Below, one piece after another: positions 49,419 to 61,400 of a DNA stretch of 64,000 bases. The translations under genes and the position numbers were made by a program. The DNA is from Bugula neritina (Eukaryota > Bryozoa > Gymnolaemata > Cheilostomatida > Bugulidae): the NCBI GenBank assembly GCA_964035545.1, contig OZ037767.1, positions 5,331,680 to 5,395,679 on the forward strand, read 5' to 3'. How positions within the stretch are numbered: the first letter of the stretch is position 1; the number at the start of each line of letters is the position of its first letter. A model generated the notes under the pieces. It did not search any database. It saw only the letters and a list, made by a program, of their open reading frames with translations, and was not told the DNA's origin.

Positions 49419-49608
49419 AAGGGGCAGTAGTAGTCTCGAGGTTAAAACATTGGTTTAGTTAACAAGGTGTCTTGGGTTTGAATCCCAGTGGTATTGTTTG
49501 GAAAAGTATCCAGTCATAATTGCCCTGTGCATGCCACATATAAATAACTTCTTAGCCTGCTTAAAAACTGCTTTCTATCATGGGTTTCTCACAGGGGTAG
49601 TGATTATA
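49419..49608 (+). mobile_element. SINE copy next to the 3' end of the mosaic gene
   Basis: GTAGTCTCGAGGTTAAAACA, the B box TTGGGTTTGAATCCC, TATCCAGTCATAATTGCCC and GGTTTCTCACAGGGGTAGTG follow the family order. It ends about 20 bases from the stop codon at 49631-49633, so it probably forms part of the 3' UTR in antisense. Confidence 0.8.
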
Positions 49609-49630
49609 AATGAGAGTTGTTAATATTGAC

Positions 49631-52426
49631 TTACAGCAGCAGTGAAGGAATATCAACAGCCACTACCAGTGCCAGTACACCGACACTCACAAAGAAAATG
49701 GTGGCGGATATGTAAGGTGCAGTCTCATCTTCCACAGGTGGTTGGTTTACAGCCTGCTCTTCTTCTGGTATTAGAGTTGGAACTATCTCAACTTCTGCAA
49801 CAAGTTGAATTTAAATTCTAATAATAATAGTTCAAAATATGGGGCAGCAACTTAATGGAATCGCTGACGTTTTCATAAAATATTTAAGTTATAAATAATT
49901 GATGTTATTGAATTAGTGTCGAGTAATACTTGAGCTGGAATTAATTTTACTCTAAACATAGCAGATATTGAACCACTTCCGTCTTATTTTCTCCAAATAA
50001 TTTGTACTCATATTATAGCAAGAGCATCTCCTATTGGTAGATGTGCGTCTAATGAACCAATTATCCTTCGTGTATTATGCTTTTTCCAACATACTGCTGT
50101 TATACATTTTATCTTTGTAATTCATTACTTGAAATAAATTGAAATGTTGCATAATTGCATAATATATTAAAATTGCTGTAATTTTTTTTGATGAGCTGAA
50201 ATATGATAACATAATTAGCCTTACAAATAAAATGGTATGTATACATGCATGTATAGTTGAACTTAAATTTAAATTGCAAATCATGCATTATTTGCCATTG
50301 CATAATGTTTTAATTATTTCAAAATTAACATCATTGTTCACATGAGTTAAAATTTTGTGATTTTTGTAATTTCCTAGCCACCTTGGTGTGATTTAGTAGA
50401 ATGCTGGTTGTAGTAGCGATATTGAATGCTGGCATACATACTGACCAAGACATTTGCCTTCTCCAAAACACCACTCAGGTTCAACTTGTAGAAAGTAGAC
50501 ATCCTTACACAGTTCAGATATCTGTTCATCTTCTGTAAGATCACATTTTTGAGATCTGTATCTCTTACCCCATTGGTTACCACAAGTAATACCACAAGAT
50601 GTCCAGTCTGTCCACATCTTTCCGGTTCCTGGTGTAATGCTTAAACTTTTATTCAACATAATTTTTAAAGAAGATTTGTCAGTTGTATTTCTAAATTAAA
50701 TAGGCTATCTGCAAGACTATGTAGAGCTTGTTTTTAACTAATTTTACGCATGACTCACCACAAAACACTTCTCTTTTGCCTTTCCCCATATTCCGAGTAT
50801 AACTTTTTTCTTCTCTTACTGAATCTGTAGAAAGAAGTATTCTTTCTAATTTTTTTGTGGGGTAAAAAGAAATTCTGACTAAAATAAACATTTAAAACAT
50901 AACACAGTTGATAATGCTTTTTATTACTATAAGACCAAATATTTTTCATCAAACCTTCACACATGATTGTAAGATCAAACTCATTAGGGACAGTCCCATT
51001 GTTGAAAAGACAACTCCTAGTGCAAACATCTCTGTAACAACTCTTCCCTCTACATGCATCTGTTGTACATCTGTTTTCTGATTCGTCAACAATACATTGC
51101 CAACAATCATCATCACAGGTTGACTTGCTCCATGATTCTATTGTTCTGTAGCTGTTTAACCATGTTTATTTATAGCTGATAGTACATGTATTTATAATTT
51201 AAACGTAGGTTTATAGTGTGAATCTAATCACATCTTGTTAATTAAACCGTGTACATGCTAACCATACCTGTATTCACAGTATCTATTCCTGGTCTGGTTT
51301 GATTTACCACATAACTTAACACTGTTCCACTCATTCCACTCTCCCCATTGACCATACTTAGTACAGGTATACGCTATGCAGGACTCGTTAAACTCTGTTT
51401 GATTTCTGGATAAAATTCAAAGAAATATTCATACCTTGATTGTCTTATATTACATTTATCTATTGTACAATAACTCATTCATCATACTCACTTAGTACTA
51501 CAGATATCAGAGAGGTTAGGAGTACTGGAACAATCAGCTACTCTAGTTCTGTTCTTGACACCACCTCTACCACAGTTGTTATCATCTCTTAGACAGGTAG
51601 ACCAGGTGCTCCAAGGGTACCAGCATGTCAACTCATTCAGCTGACACTTCTGACTCTCTTCAAGCCTCTCACTGCAGATGTCATCTAGACATTTTCGTGT
51701 TCTAAAGCAAACCAAATGTATGTAAGCTATACTATCAACTGTTACTCCGTGTTATTATACACTGCCCATGTCATTAATTACACTGTCCTGTCACTTGTTA
51801 TTCTATGGCATCATAATATGCACTATATAGTCACTTGCTACTCTATGCTATTATATAATAGACTGTACTCTCACTTGAGATTTCATGTCATTATATGAAC
51901 TACCTTATACTGGAAACAATTTTTCCAATTGAAATGCATCTATGAAAAATAGCCAATTCTTTATCACTGGTTTAAGAAGAATTGGGACATGTGGTATAAT
52001 TTTGTTGTAGTATGAAGACCTTAATGTTAAAAGTACATGCTCTATGTTATTACTAGCTCTTGATGGTTGTGAAAGAATTAAGAACTACTGCATGTAATAA
52101 GAAGCAATCTCGCACCTTTTTGTCAAATTTAATTACTGTGAAAATAATTTATCAAATATATTTGGCATATAATCTACACAAAATTTTGCAAGCAAAAAAG
52201 TTTTGTTGAAAGCAAACTCGATATATTTCTACAGGACTGTATTTTGGTACAGGGAGCAATGTTTTTCTCAGAAGCGTCTCAAAGACTTGGCAACTTCAAA
52301 AGAGTTGAAGATGTTAGTCACGCTATAATAATCATGTCACCTTCTACTGCTATACTTCATAATTTCTTAAACCACGTTTACCTACTACCTGTCACACGCA
52401 CACACACGCACGCACGCACACATCCA

Positions 52427-52461
<35 letters not shown>

Positions 52462-55400
52462 TTGCATGCACGCACACACACTAATTGTTTACCTGCTACT
52501 GTGTGACACTCCACATGGACACTGAGTCCAATCTGACCAATCAGAGTAACACCCTGGATCATTACAATCCTTATACTCTGCTAATGGCTCTTTACAGATA
52601 GGGTTAATTAAACTTATTCCAGATGGATTGGAAGGGAATAGACAGTTTAAGAATCTCCTATTCTGTTGACAGTTACATTTCTCCCAATCATCCCATTTTA
52701 GTGAATAATAAGGGCAGTATTCTCCACACTCCTTCTCTGATATACACCAGGCTAAGGAAAGAACATGCAATGCATGATAATAACATCAAGTTAGATAAAA
52801 CATATATGACACAAAATCTACCTCTAAAGATTAATATGTATATATCATACTCTCATGATACTATAGCCTGTAGTTTTATTACTTGTTAGTATGACATGCG
52901 ACTTTAGAACATCCTAATATTATGCAAGACTTGTTAACATGTTTAATAATAATTGTTTGTTGTATTATATCAATAATTCTGATTCTACAAGAATTATGTG
53001 AAATTTGGAATGTAATTGAAATATATAGATTATGCAATAATCGATGTTATAAACACTGAACACGAATTCTGTAAGAAATGCTATGTATATATCATAATAT
53101 ATATAACATAATATACACCAGGCTATGAGACCATATTTATATTATATATGACAAATATTATTAAAATAGCAAATGGCATTTTTAAATTGTATTAGACGGG
53201 TGAGAAAGTTAAAACTAAAATAATAATATAACCAAAAAGTTAGTATTGTACGAACATGAACAATAAAATATTATGTTAAAAAAGTCTAACAAATATGTAA
53301 AGTCTAAAAGGTATGCTAAAAGAATGTTTGTTTAAAGCTCCTAGCACTGATGTGACTGTAAACACAAAATTGCTATATGCCCTTTAAATCATAATAAAGT
53401 ACTCAAGAAATTCTGTTTCAAACTAATATATATTTGAATGCATTTATTTGAAAGAAGTCTCACCATTGTTAGAAGTGGTAACTTCAGAAAATGTAACAAT
53501 ATCCTGTGAGTCATTTTTCGAAGGATAATTATATTCGTAGCACCTAAAACATGAATTATAATAAATCAAAAACAAATTTAGTATTATGCACAAACCCGCA
53601 CACACACATGTCTAATATATACAAGATATATAATATGTACAGTATATATTATAACATAATCCAAGACTAGAACTTTAAGTCTTGAACCCACCTGTTTCGC
53701 TGTTGTTTCCCGCTGCTACAGTCACATGACCTCCATTCAGACCAGATGTAGCCACATGAGCATTCAGTAGTCACAGTCTGGTTTGTAGTACAGACTTCAC
53801 TTCCCATGTAGTCAGTTGTGGAGTCAAACACATCAGAGAGTACACAACTCCTAGTTCTAGTGTATGTACCATTCTCATTACCTATACCACAAGGTGCACA
53901 TGCACTCCAGCTCTTCCAGTCAGAGTATCTATAGCAAAAATAAGTTTATCAGCAATGATCTTAATCCATTTTACTGAATCATGAATTGACCCAAATTTTA
54001 ATAATCAATTTTTTTCAAATATGAATCGATATATTTCAAAACTTTATAAATTTAAAAATAAATATAATCAAATAAAACAGCCTATCATTCTTACCTGCTA
54101 CACTTTTCACGACAAACATATGGGTTCACATTATTCTTTGAACAGACTCCTTCAATAGGTCTGGGATGGTGGTAATGACATTCCTCACCAATTCTCCCAT
54201 ACCCTGATTGACAGTCACACTGATCTACTTTTACTATCTCTGGACATTCACACCATGTTCCTGTGATATTAGTCTCAATGTAGCCTGGCTCACCTATATA
54301 GCAAGTAAATTGTACTTAAATAAATAGTTTAAAATTTTTATTGAATAAGGATAATAAATTCAATAAAGATAACTCATTATATATTTAAAATAAAGCATTC
54401 TGCAACTCACATGCAAATGGGCCTTCTAAGAAATGGCCGTTAACATTGCTCCCTTCAACACAAGTCCTTGCATACTGGAGTGCGGGAATAATGGCACAAA
54501 AGCAGTACTCTGTAGGGCTGGACCAGCTTGGGCAAGAGGCAAAACAGTCGGTAGACTAAAAAATTATATTATAAATAAAAATTGATGACCAATCTTTTGA
54601 AATATAAAACAAACTTGTGACAAAAAACTTAATATGTATATCAAAATGATTTAAATGGAAGACTGAGCATTGAACTTACTACTTCGGCTTTGTCAGTCCC
54701 TTTAATTGAATACAGTTTTCCTGTAGAGCAGTTACAGCTGAGGTATGACAGCGGCCTGCTTGTTATGGCTGTAGTTGGCTCAGCAGTTGTTGCAGAAGTC
54801 TTGGTAGTTTTCATTGCTTCTGTTGTATCAGTTTCTGTCATTCCTGTTGTGAGTTCAGTATCAGTATAAGTGTGAATTGTAGTTAGAAGTTTGGTGGTTG
54901 TTGAATCTGTTGTATTTTTTGGTGAAGCTGTAGTACTTAAGATGCTTGTAGTTGTAGGGGACTTCATTGCTTCTGTAACAACACTACTTGAGTTGGTTGA
55001 AACATGTGATTCTGAGTGAGCTGCAGTCAAAGTAACTGAGCTAGTGTGGTTGCTATGCAAGCTGGAAGTTGTCGTACTATTTACGGGATTGTGCTTTGTT
55101 GAAGTGCTGGTTGGCAGTTTCACAGAGCTAGTTGAAATTGATGATGTAACAGAAGGAGATGTTGAAGATATGTTGATTTTGTTGGAAGTATTTGCGGTTG
55201 CAGCACTTTGTGTGTAAGAAGTTGTATGGTTTGTGCTGTTAAATTGTTTTGATGTAGTTGTTGATACATTTGATGATGTTGATACATTCACTGGTGATGT
55301 TGATACATTTGATGATGTTGTTGATACGCTTCCTGGTAATGTTGATACGTTCACTGGTGATGTTGATACGTTCACTGGTGATGTTGATATGCTCTCTGGT

Positions 55401-58400
55401 GTTGATACATTCACTGGTGATGTTGATACATTTGATGATGTTGATACATTCACTGGTGATGTTGATACGTTCACTGGTGTTGTTGATACGTTCACTGGTG
55501 ATGTTGATACGTTCACTGGTGTTGATACATTCACTGGTGATGTTGATACATTTGATGATGTTGATACATTCACTGGTAATGTTGATACGTTCACTGGTGA
55601 TGTTGATACGTTCACTGGTGATGTTGATACATTTGATGATGTTGATACATTCACTGGTAACGTTGATACGTTCACTGGTGATGTTGATATGCTCTCTGGT
55701 GTTGATACATTCACTGGTGATGTTGATATGCTCTCTGGTGTTGTTGATACGTTCACTGGTGTTGTTGATAGGTTCACTGGTGTTGTTGATACGCTTCCTG
55801 GTAACGTTGATACGTTCACTGGTGATGTTGATACGTTCACTGGTGATGTTGATATGCTCTCTGGTGTTGATACATTCACTGGTGATGTTGATATGCTCTC
55901 TGGTGTTGTTGATACGTTCACTGGTGTTGTTGATAGGTTCACTGGTGTTGTTGATACGCTTCCTGGTAACGTTGATACGTTCACTGGTGATGTTGATACG
56001 TTCACTGGTGATGTTGATATGCTCTCTGGTGTTGATACATTCACTGGTGATGTTGATACATTTGATGATGTTGATACATTCACTGGTGATGTTGATACGT
56101 TCACTGGTGTTGTTGATACGTTCACTGGTGATGTTGATACGTTCACTGGTGTTGATACATTCACTGGTGATGTTGATACATTTGATGATGTTGATACATT
56201 CACTGGTAATGTTGATACGTTCACTGGTGATGTTGATACGTTCACTGGTGTTGTTGATACGTTCACTGGTGTTGTTGATACGTTCACTGGTGATGTTGAT
56301 ACGTTCACTGGTGATGTTGATATGCTCTCTGGTGTTGTTGATGCACTTCCTGGTAACGTTGATAAATTTGCTGGTGTTGATGATGTTGAAGACAACTGTA
56401 CATTTGCTGGTGTTGTTAGATTAGCTGTTGTTGTTGCCGTTGATGCTGCTGTTGTGTTATGTTCACTCTGATTGGTCAAAATGCTACTAGAGGTTGGCTC
56501 TGTGCTCATTTGACAATCATTCAATCTTATCCACTGAGGATGTGAAAAGCTGCATGAACTACAAAAATATATAATATTACATACACGACTCATATACTAT
56601 TGGCATGTCATAAATATGAAAGAAAATATATTTAATAAAATAAACCAAAAAAAATAAAAGCTAATGTCAGTTAATGTAACAGCAAAACAAATTTTGGTGT
56701 ATCGTACTTACCTATTGCAAACGAGACTTGTCAGATTTGAGAGCTCTTGATACTGCGTCTGTAAAAGCATTTTAATTATTTTATATGCAATATTGTTGTA
56801 AAAGTTAGAGAGCTCTGCAAAACATAACCAAATAACTATATATACACACAGTACTTACATAATTTTTCCAATACCCAGTTGTGTTGTGAAAAACCTGTCC
56901 CGATGTGCAGTTGACAGCATAGAATATTGTGAGACAGGCTGTATCACATTCTGTTTCCTTAATACAACCGAGGTCTATCAGTTTTATAGTCTCACTCTTA
57001 TTAACACTGTTGTCTAAACACACACTACAAAGAATATAATATAATAAACAAACTCGTTTATTAGTAAATTTGAAATTGCTTCAATAAAGAACGTTTAATT
57101 GTGCTTCTTTGCTACAGCAAGCATGACATATCAGTATGTTACAGCATGGCCAAATATTGCCGAAGCATGCCAAAGACTTTTTCTCAGAGTGTTTTATTTT
57201 AAAGTGTATTTCAGAATAATTTAAAATTAAAGACCCTGCGTCCAAATGCAACAATTTTAAATTGAAATCATTTCATATTATTGAAATGAATTACGATTAA
57301 CAATTCCTTTTAACCAAAACTTCAAGCTTATAGTCGCTTATTTATTAAATATGTATTTTAATTGAAGAGCTAAGGTGTGGCTAATAGCTGCTCTACATAC
57401 TCTGTCAGTGACCCTGTTCCATTTTTACAGCAAGGTCTAGTCTCCTTTCTGGGGCAGGTATCTATACACATTTGATGAGTCTCTGTCAACATTACTTCAT
57501 TACCCTCACAAGCAGGATTCAAGAAGTGCTTTGGCAGCGAATTTGGTGGCGAGAGCGTCATGCAGCTTTTTATAACTTCCTAAACAATAAACAATTTTAT
57601 TTCTTTAAAAAGAGCTAAAGTTAAGTACTTTAAGTAACCTTTCATGCACTAAGTGCATAAAAAATAATTTAATGATATGAAGCATTGCATTTTGTTAGCC
57701 TGCAATTTCTAAAAATAACTCTAAATAATCAACACAAAAATATTTTGTAATGTCAAATCTGTTTTTAAAAAATCTTTATATAACCATCCACTTGTTATAA
57801 TTGTTTAGATAAACTTTTATTGATAATAGTAATATACCTGATTATCTTAAAATTATATTTATACGACTTATGCTGGAAAAATAGAACAACTCCTAATTAT
57901 TATTTTATTGTATGCGATTATAAAATTGCCTAATTGCTTTAGAGCTATAGCCTAGATTAAAATGTTTGTATTCTAAAAGTACGTCATCAGCTATGTATAT
58001 TTTAAGTTGTTTGGTTCATGAAAGCAATAATCGTTTAGCATATGCAGTATATTATAATGCCAAATTATAGAGATTTTACAGTCAAAGCAAAATAAAATGA
58101 TTTTTTTAATGAAAGCAGAAAAGTATAGAGGCAATAGAACTTCTTGAATTAACACTTCGGTTCCTCTTGCTATACTCGAAAAACTTTATGATCCTATAGT
58201 TTTTATTATAGGTTAATATCCTACAGGGTAAAATGACAGTATTAAAAGAAATTATACACTGTGCAAAAACAACATTTTTGTGTAAAATTAATAAACTCAT
58301 GATAGAATATTGTCTTTAAAACAGAAACAATAACTAACTAAAAAGACTTTGGGAGTATTCAAGTCAAAAATTCAACTGCTATATTAGAAGTAGATTCTGT

Positions 58401-61400
58401 GTGTTTTTAAGCTAGATATTTTATACAGTTCCTAATAAACACATTTGTGCAAAGTATCTGGGGTCATGCAGCTATAATGTTATACCTACTTTCCTAAAAT
58501 GTCATGAGCATTACAAGCTAGACTACGTAATGTAGGCTATTTATCTTAGAACAGGTAATATTTGTACAGACTATAGCATTCCGTAGTGTTCTAAGCTTAA
58601 ATTACTGTATATTATTTTCAGCTAAAAATATCATTCAGGAGATCTATTTATCCTCTAGTTCAAAATACCAGATGTCTTTGTATCATATAAGCAAAGTCAT
58701 ACATGTTTTGATGAAAATATCTCTAAAACACTGGAAAAGGTTAACCCTAAGCTTTGTGTTGTTAGCTACTATAATACGCAGTCAACAGGCAGCTACATCT
58801 TGCCTGAATCACAACAATAATAATAAAAACTCACCAATGAGAAGGTTTGACAATAACATGTGAAAGTTTCTGGTTCTGATATTGGGCATTCATTCTGGCA
58901 ACTCTTGCCAGATGTTGTAGTCTTTTCTTGAAAGGGAATGCAGTTGGCATAAGTGAGATTTGCTGGAATCTAGAAAATAACCGACACAAAAGAAAGTTAC
59001 TGATTGAAAATAAACTTATAGCTATTATATCTTTGAAATTATACTTTATACTAGATTTTAGCAAAAACCCTATAACTGTTAAACCTGCAGCTAATGGTAT
59101 ATTGAAGTATCTGCTATATATATAGAGTAGGTACTGTAATCAAAGATTAGTTGTGCTTTTGTATGCTCTCCAGGGCACATGTGTTTGTATATCAATGTTT
59201 TTCATTATAAAATTCACTGCAGTATACTGCAGTTTAAGGCACAATTCTATACTATTTCTCATGCAATGAGATAGCAAATAACAGCGTAGTATATCTAATT
59301 CTAGGGCACACGTAAGTATATAGCACATGCAAAATTATAGCAAATGTAATGCTAGAGCACATATAATAGTTTAGCACATGCATTGCTAGAGCACATATAA
59401 TAGTTTAGCAGATGTATTGCGAGAGCACATATAATAGTTTAGCAGATGTATTGCAAGAGCACATTCATCACTATAGCACATTTATTGCCAGAGTACAGCT
59501 ATGACTAGGGTTTAGCGCACATTAATAAAAACTACAGTGTACAAACTTAACCTAGCAGTTGTCAACACCAACATATGCTTAAAAAACTCATATTTTTTAA
59601 ATCCAATTGAGCTGGATGAAAACATTTTCAATAGCTTAGGCTCAATTTATATTTGAATAAAACCAAGACAGGCTAGCCTCTATCCAGCACAGCTTTGATT
59701 ACCTTATAAAAAAAATGTGGCAGAAAATAAAAATATGCTTTAATTTTTTTCCAGTGCCAAGCGAAAATATAAAATTGTGTTGAAATTCTGATACACATTT
59801 AAACTTAATGACTGAATATTTTACGTAGTCACTCAACTTGAAGAAGAATTTACAAGATATTCCTCAGAGAAAATAAAAATAAGTCAGAAGTATATAATAG
59901 TTCTGTGAGTACAAAAATTGTTTGTATTTCGGTCACAAGTTCATCATACAATTGTGGTACCATAACAAGCAGTGCACTGCAATGACATAGAAAAAGTAAG
60001 TTGTCTTCCCATACCACTATATCCTTTGTTGGAGCAGAACAAGCTCTGTTCTCTGTCAGCTGACCAGTTGCACAGTCACAGGTCTGTGATGTAGCCTGCC
60101 AGTGGTAACACAACTCTGTACAATGGTAGCCGGCCATTCCTAGAGACTTATCTGTGTCTTCCACATAATTATTTGCTTCATAAATGCAATAGCAATGCTC
60201 TGAGGAAAATCCCTGTAGAATAATCAAAACTGGAGCAGTTTGTTTTTATATTTCTAAATTATGTAACTATAATAATGCAAAATTTGTTAAAAACCAACTT
60301 TTTCACCAACTGAGTGAAGAGTAAATTAAAAATCAGATGTTTTAATGATTTTCTTTTCTAATTTTAGTTTAAACATGTAGAAATAGCAAATTATAAGCTC
60401 TAGATTGACTTCGTTTGATTAAAGAAAATATTTTACTCTGTTTTCTAACAAAAATATTCATATTTGTCTAAAATTACCTTGCGTGATAATGCTGCTACAA
60501 ATAAATGAAAATACTATTGAAATCACCAATCTCACCACTATTGTTCACTACTTTCAACTGCATGCATGCACACTAGATATTTATAATTGTTCTAAAATCT
60601 GATTTGTTAAACAGTGAGCAAGCCTGAATGTTGAAGACTGTATTTTAGATTTCAAGGTTTACTTTCTTTTAAAACTTGCCTTTTAATAATACTATTTCAT
60701 AGACTATTTTCTACATAACTAAAGTTTTAACAACTGAGTAGGCTATTGTGTTTCCAATTGAAGTAATTACAGACATACTATCATATTATGCTAAGTATCA
60801 CACTATATATCCTATTATATTAAGCCAGAACTATCCGGGTGTTTTACTCATCACGGATTTCTTAAAACTATTTAGCTAAGTTACTATTTTTAGAAAATTG
60901 AAAAACAATTTGTGTAAATAAAAATACAATAATATTGATTTTACAAACATACTGTAACATTACTTACTAAAGTAACGTATGCGCAGACTATCAACCAGCA
61001 GTTACAATATATTATTATACATTTCAGCAGCCTAACCTCTCTAGCTGGAAGATATGATTTATCTTCTACCCTTGCACTGTGCTTGACATCACAGCTACAT
61101 TGATGTCTACAGTCTCTTCTGAAGAGGCCAGTGGTATGATTCAGAGTTATATAATCGAACCTTATAGTCCTGTGCCCATCTCTCACCATAAACAAGTAGT
61201 AGGTACACTCGTCAAATAAACATGGTTCTACAAAATTAAATGTGTTTCATTCAAGCCTTAATTGCTGTATGCTCTGAAATAATAGCTTGATCACATTTTT
61301 AGCAGAAAAATAAATTTTTTACATCTTTTCATTATAAGATTGGCATTTCCTTAGCCTTACGGTTTTTACATAAAAACTACTTTACAAAATTGATTCTAGA

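Noticed and set aside
55233-56471. Two open frames of about 390-410 codons on the plus strand
   Set aside because: They are antisense readings of the mucin tandem repeat; unit lengths of 18 and 21 bases keep frames open. The minus frame continues into spliced cysteine and TSP1 exons.
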